Shown one piece after another: positions 1 to 6,759 of a DNA stretch of 11,855 bases (position 1 is its first letter; every line of letters starts with the position of its first letter). The position numbers and the translations under genes were made by a program. The notes beneath the pieces are model-generated. The model did no database searches. It was not told the origin of the DNA and saw only the letters and a list, made by a program, of their open reading frames with translations. Location of the stretch: NCBI GenBank assembly GCA_015486905.1, contig WFQV01000474.1, positions 1 to 11,855 of the forward strand, in the 5' to 3' direction. The DNA comes from Melioribacteraceae bacterium (GTDB taxonomy: Bacteria > Bacteroidota > Ignavibacteria > Ignavibacteriales > Melioribacteraceae).

Positions 1-308
1 GCAGATTACGTCAATTCAACTGCTTCGCAGTTGGTGTTTCTCCTTTCTTTCTTTACCCCCGAATCAAATTCGGGGCTATTATGAATTGAACTGCTCCGCA
101 GTTAGTTTGCTCAAATATAAATTATCCGGTTTCGATCTTTTGTAAGATTCGGGGCTATTGTGAATTGAACTGCTTCGCAGTTAGTTTGTTCAAATGTTGA
201 TTGTCCGGTTTTTATCTTTTGCAAGCCGAAAGATTCAAAATTCAACCCTTGCTTTCCAAAAGCGGGAAGCGTTTTAATTTATAATAGGTATGGGAGAAAC
301 ACATAGCT
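1..308. repeat. Gene-free left end with hairpins
   Basis: No credible gene is visible here. The stretch holds three copies of the palindrome with arms AACTGC and GCAGTT at 18-32, 89-103 and 168-182 (loops TTC, TCC, TTC). It also has a hairpin at 57-75 with arms CCCCGAAT and ATTCGGGG around CAA, and the 79-bp tandem repeat listed separately. At 251-270 an imperfect stem (GCTTTCC with GGGAAGC, one G-T pair) is followed on the plus strand by a T-rich stretch. That stem could terminate a plus-strand transcript entering from the left, but it is weak. The response regulator gene ends at 309 and no strong terminator for it was found. Confidence 0.6.
68..225. repeat. 79-bp direct tandem repeat, two copies
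   Basis: Unit 1 is 68-146 and unit 2 is 147-225. Aligned by eye they differ at about 10 of 79 positions, mostly transitions. Each unit begins ATTCGGGGCTATT, contains the AACTGC/GCAGTT hairpin, and ends near TTATCTTTTGCAAG or its variant. The first hairpin (18-32) lies upstream outside the two full units and looks like the remains of a third copy. There is no reading frame of note. The repeat lies just downstream of the response regulator gene. Confidence 0.8.
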
Positions 309-1673
309 CTACCCCAGTCCGTATTCATTAATTTTTTTATGAAGAGATGCCCGCGAAAGTCCGATTGCTTCGGCTGTCCGGGAAATATTTCCGTTGTGTC
401 GTTTAAGATGAAATTTCAAAAAATTTATTTCAAAATCCCGTAAAACTTTTTTCTGCGCTTCTTGAAAATTTTTGTTTGCAAATAAATAATTCCATTCGTG
501 TTTGAAGGCGTAGGATTCGTTCAAAATGTGTCCCGGCAAATCAATTTTATCGATTCTATTTTCTTCGGCAAAGACGGAAATTGATTTTACAAAGTTTTCC
601 AGTTCGCGGACATTTCCGCGCCAGTTGTAATTGACTAATACATCAAGAGCTTCTTTGGTGAACCTTATTTTCTTTTTGATTCTCGGTGAGGAAATAAAAT
701 GTTCGAGCAACAAAGGAATATCTTCTTTTCTATCCGCAAGCGGCGGAAGCGTAATTTCAGCTACATTTATTCTGTAAAACAAATCTTCTCTGAATTTATT
801 ATTTGCAACCAAGTCCTGAAGCCGTATATTATTTGCCCCGATAATGCGGATATCAACATGAAACGATTTTGTTGTTCCGAGCGGTTGAATTTTAAAGTCC
901 TGCAAAACCCGCAATAATTTAGCCTGCAATCGAGGCGACATTTCGCCTACTTCATCTAAAAAAAGAGTTCCGCCGTCAGCAGCTTTTAATAATCCGTCTT
1001 TGTCCTTTACCGCTCCGGTAAAAGCGCCCTTTACATATCCGAAAAGTTCGCTTTCGAGAAGTTCATCCGGCATTGCAGCGCAATTAACCTCAACAAAAGG
1101 TTTATCCTTCCTTTCTCCGGAGTTATGAATTGCCTTTGCGGCAAGTTCTTTCCCCGTGCCGCTGGCGCCGTAAATCATTACCGGAACGTCATCTCTTAAC
1201 GCCACTTTACCTATCATTTTTTTTACTTCGGCAATTGCAGCGCTTTCCCCTATTATCTCGGGAGAATCAATTCGTCTTAATCTCTCTTTCAGTTCGGCGT
1301 TTTCTCTTTTTAATTTTAGTTCTTTTTCTATTTTCCCGATTTTCAATTGCAGTTCTTCAAGGTTCGGCGGTTTTGTCAAATAATCGCTCGCGCCCATTTT
1401 CATTGCCATTACCGCATCTTCTATTGTTGCAAACGCGGTTATTATTATCACCGGCACGGGATTTTCATTTTTCCGCAAAGCATTTAATAATTCAATTCCA
1501 CTCAGTTCCGGCATCTGAACATCAGAAATAATTAAATCGAAATTTTCTCTTTCCGAAACAGAAAGCGCTTCTTTTCCATTAGTTGCGGATAAAACCGAAT
1601 GATGCAGATTCGTAAGAAAAACCTCAATCCCTCTGCGAATGGTTTCGTCGTCATCAGCCAATAATATTTTCAT
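309..1673 (-). CDS. Sigma54-dependent two-component response regulator, NtrC family
   Basis: This is a cytoplasmic transcription activator of 454 aa, the usual length for the family. Residues 1-120 are a receiver domain with the acidic cluster D7-D9, phosphoacceptor D51 (in IISDVQMPELSG), T79 and K101. Residues about 140-375 are the AAA+ sigma54-activation domain: Walker A GASGTGKE at 169-176, GAFTGA at 216-221 for sigma54 contact, Walker B GGTLFLDE at 234-241, the FREDLFYRIN arginine-finger region near 294-303, and sensor II WRGNVRELEN at 351-360. Residues 425-453 form a Fis-type helix-turn-helix. All key residues are intact, so it should activate sigma54 promoters when phosphorylated. Its likely kinase is encoded upstream at 2277-4097, separated by a palindrome-rich 603-bp gap. 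The ATG has a weak AGGT ribosome site. The target promoters are unknown, and no convincing -24/-12 sigma54 site was found in this window. Confidence 0.97.
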   Translation of the reverse strand: MKILLADDDETIRRGIEVFLTNLHHSVLSATNGKEALSVSERENFDLIISDVQMPELSGIELLNALRKNENPVPVIIITAFATIEDAVMAMKMGASDYLTKPPNLEELQLKIGKIEKELKLKRENAELKERLRRIDSPEIIGESAAIAEVKKMIGKVALRDDVPVMIYGASGTGKELAAKAIHNSGERKDKPFVEVNCAAMPDELLESELFGYVKGAFTGAVKDKDGLLKAADGGTLFLDEVGEMSPRLQAKLLRVLQDFKIQPLGTTKSFHVDIRIIGANNIRLQDLVANNKFREDLFYRINVAEITLPPLADRKEDIPLLLEHFISSPRIKKKIRFTKEALDVLVNYNWRGNVRELENFVKSISVFAEENRIDKIDLPGHILNESYAFKHEWNYLFANKNFQEAQKKVLRDFEINFLKFHLKRHNGNISRTAEAIGLSRASLHKKINEYGLG

Positions 1674-1722
1674 TGGTGAACCTAAAATTTAATCAATAAA
1701 AATAAACTAATAAATATGTAAA

Positions 1723-2264
1723 TGTTTGTCAAATAAATAAGAATTAAATTTGGGTTTTGATTGCTGCTTTTTCAAGATTATATTTTCGTCTAATCCCATC
1801 TATTCCCGTCTATTGCCGTCGGCTTCAGCCGACGGTTTAAGAATCATAAATAAAGCTCTGGGCTTTAGCCCAAATTAGAAGTTAGAGCGAACGCAAAGTA
1901 GAAATGTGGCTAAAGCCAACTGCTCTGCTTACTTCAAACCGGCAAAGTTGACTGAGGTCAATGCAAAAGTTAAGTGAGGTACAAGGCATTTTATTTTGCA
2001 TCAAAAATACAATTGCAAAGACAAAAGTGAGAAAACGTAATTGCAAAGCAAGAAGTGCGAAGCACTTCAATTTGAATAACTGTGGACGAAGTCCACAGAC
2101 CACGCAAAACTCAAAACCCAGGAACTACGAAGTAGCTCAACTTAGGCTTGTGAATTTGTTGCTATTCCACAAAATTCCCGCAATCTTGTAACGAAAAACA
2201 GATAACATCGGAAGTGTAGAAGAAAGTTAAACAGCAGATTGCAGGAATTTTTATTTGACAAACA
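1723..2264. repeat. 15-bp perfect inverted repeats bounding the gap
   Basis: The sequence TGTTTGTCAAATAAA at 1723-1737 is the exact reverse complement of TTTATTTGACAAACA at 2250-2264. The two arms lie close to the two edges of the kinase-regulator gap and enclose about 512 bp of hairpin-rich DNA. They could be terminal inverted repeats of a small non-autonomous element. No target-site duplication is visible next to them. Alternatively, the left arm may be part of the regulator promoter, since it carries TTGACA on the minus strand. Confidence 0.45.
2171..2251. repeat. 16-bp stem-loop downstream of kinase gene
   Basis: AAAATTCCCGCAATCT (2171-2186) pairs with AGATTGCAGGAATTTT (2236-2251) with a single mismatch, leaving a 49-nt loop. 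It begins 26 bp after the kinase stop codon on the minus strand, so it could fold in the 3' part of that transcript. It is not followed by a T-run, so it is not a textbook intrinsic terminator. It might protect the message or be part of the inserted DNA. Confidence 0.5.
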
Positions 2265-2276
2265 CAGTTGCAAAAT

Positions 2277-4097
2277 TTAACTGTTCCTCGGTTGCGGCGT
2301 TGCTTTTTTAACTGCGCTTGTTTCGGGAAAAATGATTGTAAAACAAACTCCCTCATTCTCTTTATTATGAACTAATATTTTCCCGCCGTGAGCTTCAACT
2401 GCATTTTTGCAGATTGCCAGACCAAGTCCGCTGCCGCTTGATTTTGTTGTAAAAAACGGTTGAAATATTTTATTCGGCGGCTCAACTGTTATTGCTTTGC
2501 CTGTGTTGCAAATGTTAATTTCAATTTTGCCGTTCTTAAAAATCAAGCTGAATTTAATTTTGCCTTTCTGCGGAGTAAAAAATATTGCATTCAACAAAAT
2601 ATTTTCGATTGTTTCCTCAATCATTCCTTTGTCGATATTTATTGCCGGAGAGTTTTCGGGAAACAACTTCTCGACTTTTATTTCTTTTTCTTCAATTTGT
2701 TGAGAATATTTTTTTAAAATATTATTTACGAGTTCCTCTATGTCGGTTTCTGCAAGCAGCAATTGCGGCCGGCGGTAGAATTTCTTAAAATTCACGAGTA
2801 AATTCATAAAAGAAGCAAGCGCCGTTTTAATCTCATTCACATAAAGGCGAAGCGGACTTCCGGATTCCGCCTGCATTTCAAGATTCTGCACCCAAATTGA
2901 AATTCCACTCATTTTGTTTTGAATTTCGTGAGAAATTTTCGATACTGTTTCACCAATCAATGCGAGCCGCTGTTTTTCCGACAATTCGATTTTTGTATCG
3001 GTTAATTCTTTTATCTTCCGTTCAAGTTCTTTGTTGGATTCGTTTAATTTGTTAAACATTATTTCCAGATTTTCAGCCATCTTATTAAACGAATTTACAA
3101 GCGTTCCGAGTTCGTCTTCCCTTTCCACGTCTATTTTGTGTGAAAATTCACCCGCCGCTATTTCGCCCGCCGCTTCGGTTATTTTATTAAGAGATTTTGA
3201 AATCCGCCCCGAAATAATGTAAATCAATCCGAAAATCAAAACAAAGATAGCGGCGCTAAAATAAATTACCTGTTTAATCACTTCCAACAATTTTCCGGTT
3301 TCGGAGCTTGTGTTTGTCAACGCTGCAATATTCATATCTATTTCAGGATATTTTTTAAAAGCGGAAACAAACTCTTTTTTTTGCCCGAAAGGAACTTCGC
3401 CGATTAGCCGGTTAATCATTACCTTTTCCGAAGAAAAAACGATTCTGTTATCTTTGTCATAAAGAAATACAGATTCGTTATCCGGAAGCGAAAGATTACG
3501 CAGCGCTTTACCGGCAATTTTTTCCGTGTGTAAAAATGCAATTAATTTGATATCGTTTGTTCTTCTAACCGGAGAAACGAGTATTAATTCCTTACCGCTT
3601 TTTGAGGCATCCCTAATTATCTGCCGTTTTTTGTTTGAGACTGAAATCTTTCTAATTAACGATGGACTTAAGAAAGAAATCCTTTCACTTTTTTCTTCGA
3701 CTGTTATTTTTCCATTAAAAAGCCGTAACGGGGTAAACACAGAAATTTGAGCTGAATTGAATTTAATTAAAATCAACTTTGAATATTTAGCAGGAAAAAT
3801 AGAGAACAAATTTACAATGTTTTCGTGTAGTTTCCGGTTAAAATCAGGGTTGGAAACAAGAGTTCCTTTTAAGCCAAAGTAAACAATTCCTTTAAGTTCA
3901 ACAAATGAATCGTCAATATTCTTATCCATTTGAATTTTAAATTGACTCGCCGTTCTAACCGACCTGCTTAAAGCCCTTTCTTTGATATTATTCACCGTTT
4001 GAAAATAGAAAAAATTTACTACCACAAGCAGTAGAAGAAAAGCAAACGCCATAAAGGAAAACAGTATCTTTTTTCGTATGTTTAAGCGGAGTTTCAT
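2277..4097 (-). CDS. Membrane sensor histidine kinase with periplasmic sensing domain
   Basis: The protein is 606 aa. The order is TM1 (about 11-33), a periplasmic region of about 240 aa (34-273) that may be a CACHE-like fold, TM2 (about 275-296), HAMP (about 296-348), a charged coiled coil (348-376), a dimerisation/phosphotransfer helix with H390 in SKISHEIQNKMSG, and a HATPase_c domain (about 490-592). The N box is NILLNA (499-504) and the F/G2 boxes are FQPFFTTK...GSGLGLAI (545-562). Two consensus positions are altered: the usual HEIRNPL is HEIQNKM, and the usual DxGxG (G1 box) is NTGKA, so the adenine-contacting Asp is N531. ATP use might be weakened, or the enzyme may rely on other contacts. 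The start codon overlaps the stop of the lipoprotein gene by 4 bp (ATGA), which implies translational coupling. Its expected partner is the NtrC-type regulator at 309-1673. Confidence 0.95.
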   Translation of the reverse strand: MKLRLNIRKKILFSFMAFAFLLLLVVVNFFYFQTVNNIKERALSRSVRTASQFKIQMDKNIDDSFVELKGIVYFGLKGTLVSNPDFNRKLHENIVNLFSIFPAKYSKLILIKFNSAQISVFTPLRLFNGKITVEEKSERISFLSPSLIRKISVSNKKRQIIRDASKSGKELILVSPVRRTNDIKLIAFLHTEKIAGKALRNLSLPDNESVFLYDKDNRIVFSSEKVMINRLIGEVPFGQKKEFVSAFKKYPEIDMNIAALTNTSSETGKLLEVIKQVIYFSAAIFVLIFGLIYIISGRISKSLNKITEAAGEIAAGEFSHKIDVEREDELGTLVNSFNKMAENLEIMFNKLNESNKELERKIKELTDTKIELSEKQRLALIGETVSKISHEIQNKMSGISIWVQNLEMQAESGSPLRLYVNEIKTALASFMNLLVNFKKFYRRPQLLLAETDIEELVNNILKKYSQQIEEKEIKVEKLFPENSPAINIDKGMIEETIENILLNAIFFTPQKGKIKFSLIFKNGKIEINICNTGKAITVEPPNKIFQPFFTTKSSGSGLGLAICKNAVEAHGGKILVHNKENEGVCFTIIFPETSAVKKATPQPRNS

Positions 4098-5710
4098 TTG
4101 TCAAGCCAAATCAGAGCAAAGTCGGGAAAACCGTTTCTGATTGTAAAATTTTTTACTCTTTTGCGGATAATGTTGTAAAAATATTTTTCTTCTGAGACAT
4201 AAATTGCCGCAACATCGTCCCGCAGAATTTTTTCGAGGCGGCGAAAAAGCCGACGCCTTTCGATAGGATTATTTTCTATCTGCGACTTTTCAAAAATTTT
4301 ATCAAATTCCGGATTTTTGTAGTTGAATAAATTAACGAACTTTCCGCTTTTTGAATAGAATAATTGGTAATACTCCGAAAGATCTGGAAAGGAGGGCGAC
4401 ATACTTATTCTGAAAATATCCGGACGATTTTTAATAATTCTTTCGTAATATCGTTTCGGGTTCACGTTTCTGACTACGTTTAGATTTAAAGACTTCATCC
4501 CCAATTCAATTATATTGAGAAACGGTGCGTTTACGGAAGATGATAATTCATAAACATTTTTATCTATGCTGAAATCTCCTGCTAAAATTTTTCCTTTTCC
4601 GGGATTGAATTGATACCAATGCAAGTTTGAATCGCCCAACAAAAAAGCCGGAGCAAGTGTGTTTTGCGGGAAATACTTAAACTCCCGTGAAACATATAAC
4701 TTTTGTCTGTTCAGTGAATACGCAAGGGCTTTCCGTAATTCCGGATTTTTGGCAAGCGGAGTATTCTTTTCGAAAGAAAAACCAAAGAATCGTATTTTCA
4801 ATGCATTTTGGGTTTTGATTATTTTGAACTTTGCCGTGTCCAATTCGTTCTTAAACGAATTATATTCGTCTCTGTCAAGCGAAATGTAATCGCATTTACC
4901 TTTAAATAAATCACCTATTTTTTCTTTTTCATTTGAAAAAAACTTAAATGAAACCGCATCGAGAAAGGGCAAGCTCTTGCCGTTTGTATTTTTTCGCCGG
5001 TAATTTTTGTTGCGGATAAAATAAACTTCCTCGGTCGGGTTACAAAAAGAAAGTTTAAACGGACCAGTTCCGATTGGATGCTCTGCGATTTCATCTCCGT
5101 AATAATTAACCGCTTTTTCGGAAAGAATAAAAGCAGAAGGGGCAGCAAGTAATTTTAAAAAAGTTACAAAGGGTTTGTTTAAATTAAACTCAATCGAAAA
5201 TTTATTCCTTATTTTAATACCTGCAATTGCGTCCGTTAAACCTTGGTGATAATCTCGAATTCCTTTGATTTTATCGGCGAAAAGAGAAAAATTAACGCTT
5301 GGATTTTTACTGTCGGCAATTCTCTTGAATGTAAACAAAACATCTGATGCGGTAAGTTCACGTTCTTTGTCGGATTTGAAACAGGGATCACTGTGAAACA
5401 ATATTCCTTTTTTAAGATAAAATACATACTGCAAACCATCTTTCGATTTTTCCCATTTTTCGGCAAGTCCGGTATTATCTTCAGAATCTCCAACCAATCC
5501 GTCGTATATTAATCGCGAAGCCAAAAAGTCTGATAAATATAAAATCTTATTCGGGTCAAGTGTTTCTATTGGTGAGAATATTTTGACATTTAAGGTGCCT
5601 CCTTTATTTAAGAGGGTTTTTCTGCTTTTTTTATTACGACAAGAATTAGAGAAAAACAAAACCAAAATTAAAAAGAAATAGTAACGAGGCGCACTTTTAA
5701 ATGTTTTCAT
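4094..5710 (-). CDS. Oligopeptide-type solute-binding lipoprotein (SBP_bac_5 family)
   Basis: The 538-aa protein resembles the substrate-binding components of peptide/nickel ABC importers (OppA/DppA family). From the chosen ATG it starts MKTFKSAPRYYFF, has a hydrophobic core and a lipobox-like FSNSC with Cys24 as the likely acylation site, so a membrane-anchored lipoprotein facing the periplasm is inferred. Family marks are ETLDPNK near 49-55, GLAEKWEKSKDG near 81-92, ASDVLFTFKRI near 121-131, HPIGTGPFKLS near 211-221 and LRKALAYSLNR in the second lobe. The frame is open further upstream from a TTG at 5803, but ATG 5710 places the signal peptide at the N-terminus and is preferred. No Opp/Dpp permease or ATPase gene is adjacent, while a histidine kinase gene overlaps its stop, so a sensing rather than an import role is likely. 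The ligand is unknown. Copy A of the dispersed repeat begins 116 bp upstream. Confidence 0.9.
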   Translation of the reverse strand: MKTFKSAPRYYFFLILVLFFSNSCRNKKSRKTLLNKGGTLNVKIFSPIETLDPNKILYLSDFLASRLIYDGLVGDSEDNTGLAEKWEKSKDGLQYVFYLKKGILFHSDPCFKSDKERELTASDVLFTFKRIADSKNPSVNFSLFADKIKGIRDYHQGLTDAIAGIKIRNKFSIEFNLNKPFVTFLKLLAAPSAFILSEKAVNYYGDEIAEHPIGTGPFKLSFCNPTEEVYFIRNKNYRRKNTNGKSLPFLDAVSFKFFSNEKEKIGDLFKGKCDYISLDRDEYNSFKNELDTAKFKIIKTQNALKIRFFGFSFEKNTPLAKNPELRKALAYSLNRQKLYVSREFKYFPQNTLAPAFLLGDSNLHWYQFNPGKGKILAGDFSIDKNVYELSSSVNAPFLNIIELGMKSLNLNVVRNVNPKRYYERIIKNRPDIFRISMSPSFPDLSEYYQLFYSKSGKFVNLFNYKNPEFDKIFEKSQIENNPIERRRLFRRLEKILRDDVAAIYVSEEKYFYNIIRKRVKNFTIRNGFPDFALIWLDK

Positions 5711-5825
5711 CGGAACTTTAATCTTAAATTGATTTAATATTTTATTTACACGATAAAATAGAACACACAAAATCAAAATATAAAATAAAATACATTCAAC
5801 CAAAATTTGTTGTATTGCCTGAATG

Positions 5826-6072
5826 TTTTCATCTGATTATTTCCCTACGAAGTTTTGTCACGATTTTCCACGCCTTTGGCGGGGCAGGCAAAAAAATCTT
5901 GACAAAACAATTTAGTGTTTTCTCTCGTCCTAACCCCGAGCTGAAGCTCGGGGTTAATGAAATGTTGTTCATGTAGAGCTTTGTTAAAATTATTTTGTAC
6001 GCTTTGTTTTTCGGTAATCTGTAACAAGTCTCAACCTTAACCTCAACCTCTAAACAAAAAATAACAGAACAA
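5826..6072 (-). repeat. Dispersed ~245-bp element, copy A
   Basis: This segment matches the reverse complement of 10787-11031 over its whole length, at roughly four fifths identity by eye. The best parts are the ends: TCATCTGATTATTTCCCT at the left, and the stretch from the hairpin through GAGCTTTGTTAAAATTATTT to the TCAACC/TTAACC-rich right end. It carries a strong hairpin at 5931-5956 (arms TAACCCCGAGC and GCTCGGGGTTA around TGAA). The middle (about 5865-5895) differs from copy B and contains a GCCTTTGGC/CCTGCCCCGC-type motif that recurs at about 6588-6625. Short frames through it are not preserved between copies, because an indel shifts them, so it is treated as non-coding. It lies upstream of the lipoprotein gene with the AATCAGATGAAA end facing that gene. 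Confidence 0.8.
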
Positions 6073-6082
6073 TCATCCATCT

Positions 6083-6163
6083 TGTCACGGCGTAGTCCCG
6101 ATTTATCGGGACGAAGACGGACCTGTCACGGCGTAGTACCGATTTATCGGGAGAAGGCGGATA
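6083..6163. repeat. Two tandem GTAG-containing REP-like palindromes, 41-bp period
   Basis: Unit 1 begins at 6083 and unit 2 at 6124; both start TGTCACGGCGTAGT. Unit 1 has a perfect 7-bp hairpin GTCCCGA/TCGGGAC around TTTA at 6095-6112. Unit 2 keeps CCGA/TCGG (6139-6150) and has degraded outer pairs. Each has GTAG directly 5' of the stem (6092-6095 and 6133-6136). A GTAG tetranucleotide next to an imperfect hairpin is the hallmark of REP sequences handled by RAYT (TnpA_REP) transposases. No RAYT gene is in the window, so the link is inferred. Confidence 0.6.
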
Positions 6164-6164
6164 T

Positions 6165-6196
6165 CCAACCATCCAATCATCCAACCATCCAATCAA
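6165..6196. repeat. 16-bp CCAACCATCCAATCAT tandem pair
   Basis: Two adjacent 16-bp units differ only at the last base (CCAACCATCCAATCAT, then CCAACCATCCAATCAA). Related CCATCC/TCATCC words recur at 6772-6791 and 7022-7051 on this strand. They recur in the opposite orientation at 8864-8893 and 10770-10786. They usually adjoin the REP-like palindromes or the ends of the ~245-bp element. Confidence 0.7.
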
Positions 6197-6475
6197 TTTA
6201 TTCCTTACGCATTCTTCTTTCATAAATAATATCATTCGCTTGGGTTTCTTAAACTTAGTCATGTATGTTTCATTTGAGTTATTAGAATTATAATATTACA
6301 ATTATCGGCAACAGAAATTTCCACTTATTCCAGACACTGCTTAATAAAGTAGTTGTTAAACATTCACCTAATAACGTATCGGAGCCGCAATGCTGCGCTC
6401 CTTCTCAATAACGCGTGTTATTCTACAGATTTCCATTAGCTCGCAAAGACAGTGAAAGAAAACAAGTTTTCATTG
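6197..6475. other. Gene-free stretch with one nested palindrome
   Basis: No gene, RNA gene or clear promoter is visible. The only structure is at 6370-6422. An outer stem AATAAC (6370-6375) with GTTATT (6417-6422) encloses an inner stem built from GGAG...CTCC and CGCA/TGCG around ATGC (6381-6401). A second local palindrome, AATAAC/GTTATT around GCGT, lies at 6407-6422. The rest is AT-rich with no repeats recognised elsewhere in the window. Confidence 0.5.
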
Positions 6476-6537
6476 CCGTCGAATTTATTCGACGGCTGAA
6501 AAAATAAAGCGATAATCAATGGGCTTCAGACCCATTG
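6476..6537. repeat. Two hairpins of the variable-stem family
   Basis: The first, 6476-6495, has arms CCGTCGAA and TTCGACGG around TTTA. It shares the context ATTGCCGTCG...CGACGG with the hairpin at 1816-1835, although the inner stem and loop differ. The second, 6517-6537, has arms CAATGGG and CCCATTG around CTTCAGA, whose centre contains the recurring TTCA. Neither is followed by a T-run suited to termination. Confidence 0.6.
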
Positions 6538-6587
6538 AATTCTTTACAACTGACGGCGGTTATTTTGTAATGATCTTTGATCGCCTC

Positions 6588-6690
6588 GCCAAAGGCGTGA
6601 ACCTGCCCCGCTAATGGCGTGCGGTTTGGCGCTTTGCTTTTTTAACCCCACGTCTGAAGACTTGGGTTAACGACATGAAGATTTCGGTTG
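6588..6690. repeat. Partial relative of the ~245-bp element
   Basis: A CGCCAAAGGCG/CCTGCCCCGC motif (about 6588-6625) is followed by a hairpin at 6642-6670 (arms TTAACCCCACGTC and GACTTGGGTTAA around TGAA, imperfect) and then CGACATGAAG. Copy A has the same order and similar spacing: the CCTGCCCCGC motif, then a TAACCCC...GGGTTA hairpin with a TGAA loop, then TGAAATG. The inner stem differs on both arms, so pairing is largely kept although the sequence has changed. Confidence 0.45.
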
Positions 6691-6759
6691 TAATTATTAG
6701 TTGAGTTTTGCTTAAATGCCAATCGTTGTAAATAAAATTAGCAACCCCAACACTCCTTT

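Larger units (their letters stand above)
1674..2276. repeat. Palindrome-rich gap between regulator and kinase genes
   Basis: No credible gene is present in these 603 bp. From left to right there is a period-10 tandem repeat (CGTCTAATCC, CATCTATTCC, CGTCTATTGC at 1787-1816). Hairpins follow at 1816-1835 (arms CCGTCGGC and GCCGACGG around TTCA), 1859-1872 (TGGGC/GCCCA around TTTA), 1907-1918 (TGGC/GCCA around TAAA), 1948-1961 (TTGAC/GTCAA around TGAG), 2052-2068 (GAAGTGC/GCACTTC around GAA), 2080-2098 (CTGTGGAC/GTCCACAG around GAA) and 2123-2137 (AACTAC/GTAGCT around GAA, one mismatch). A larger stem joins 2171-2186 and 2236-2251. Short reading frames here carry hairpin-derived sequence on both strands and look spurious. 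The block separates a kinase from a regulator that would be expected to lie adjacent, so insertion into an operon is inferred. Confidence 0.7.

Noticed and set aside
1..225. Possible CRISPR array from repeated AACTGCTTCGCAGTT
   Set aside because: Spacing is regular only because of a 79-bp tandem duplication; the intervening DNA is itself repeated rather than unique, and no cas gene is present.
1702..1732. Sigma70-type promoter for the regulator gene starting at TTGACA (minus strand)
   Set aside because: No acceptable -10 box lies 16-18 bp downstream, and the TTGACA is part of the 15-bp inverted repeat.
1882..2356. Short frames in the kinase-regulator gap on both strands
   Set aside because: They are built from palindromic hairpins and simple sequence, overlap one another on opposite strands, and one runs into the kinase gene.
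5711..5803. N-terminal extension of the binding protein from TTG 5803
   Set aside because: It would put an extra 31-residue hydrophobic segment before a clear lipoprotein signal peptide; the first ATG at 5710 gives a standard lipoprotein.
5829..6080. Open frames through copy A (minus strand) that share peptide-like words with a frame through copy B at 10813-11010
   Set aside because: The shared words follow from nucleotide similarity of the repeat. A one-base indel puts the upstream parts in different frames, no good ribosome site precedes them, and the frames read through a hairpin.
6050..6262. Short frames across REP-like and CCATCC repeats (also 6611-6838)
   Set aside because: They translate the repeats themselves (WLDDWMVG-type words) and have no coding signature.
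6370..6422. Integron attC site
   Set aside because: The core ends AATAAC and GTTATTC do not satisfy the RYYYAAC/GTTRRRY rule, and no integrase or cassette array is present.
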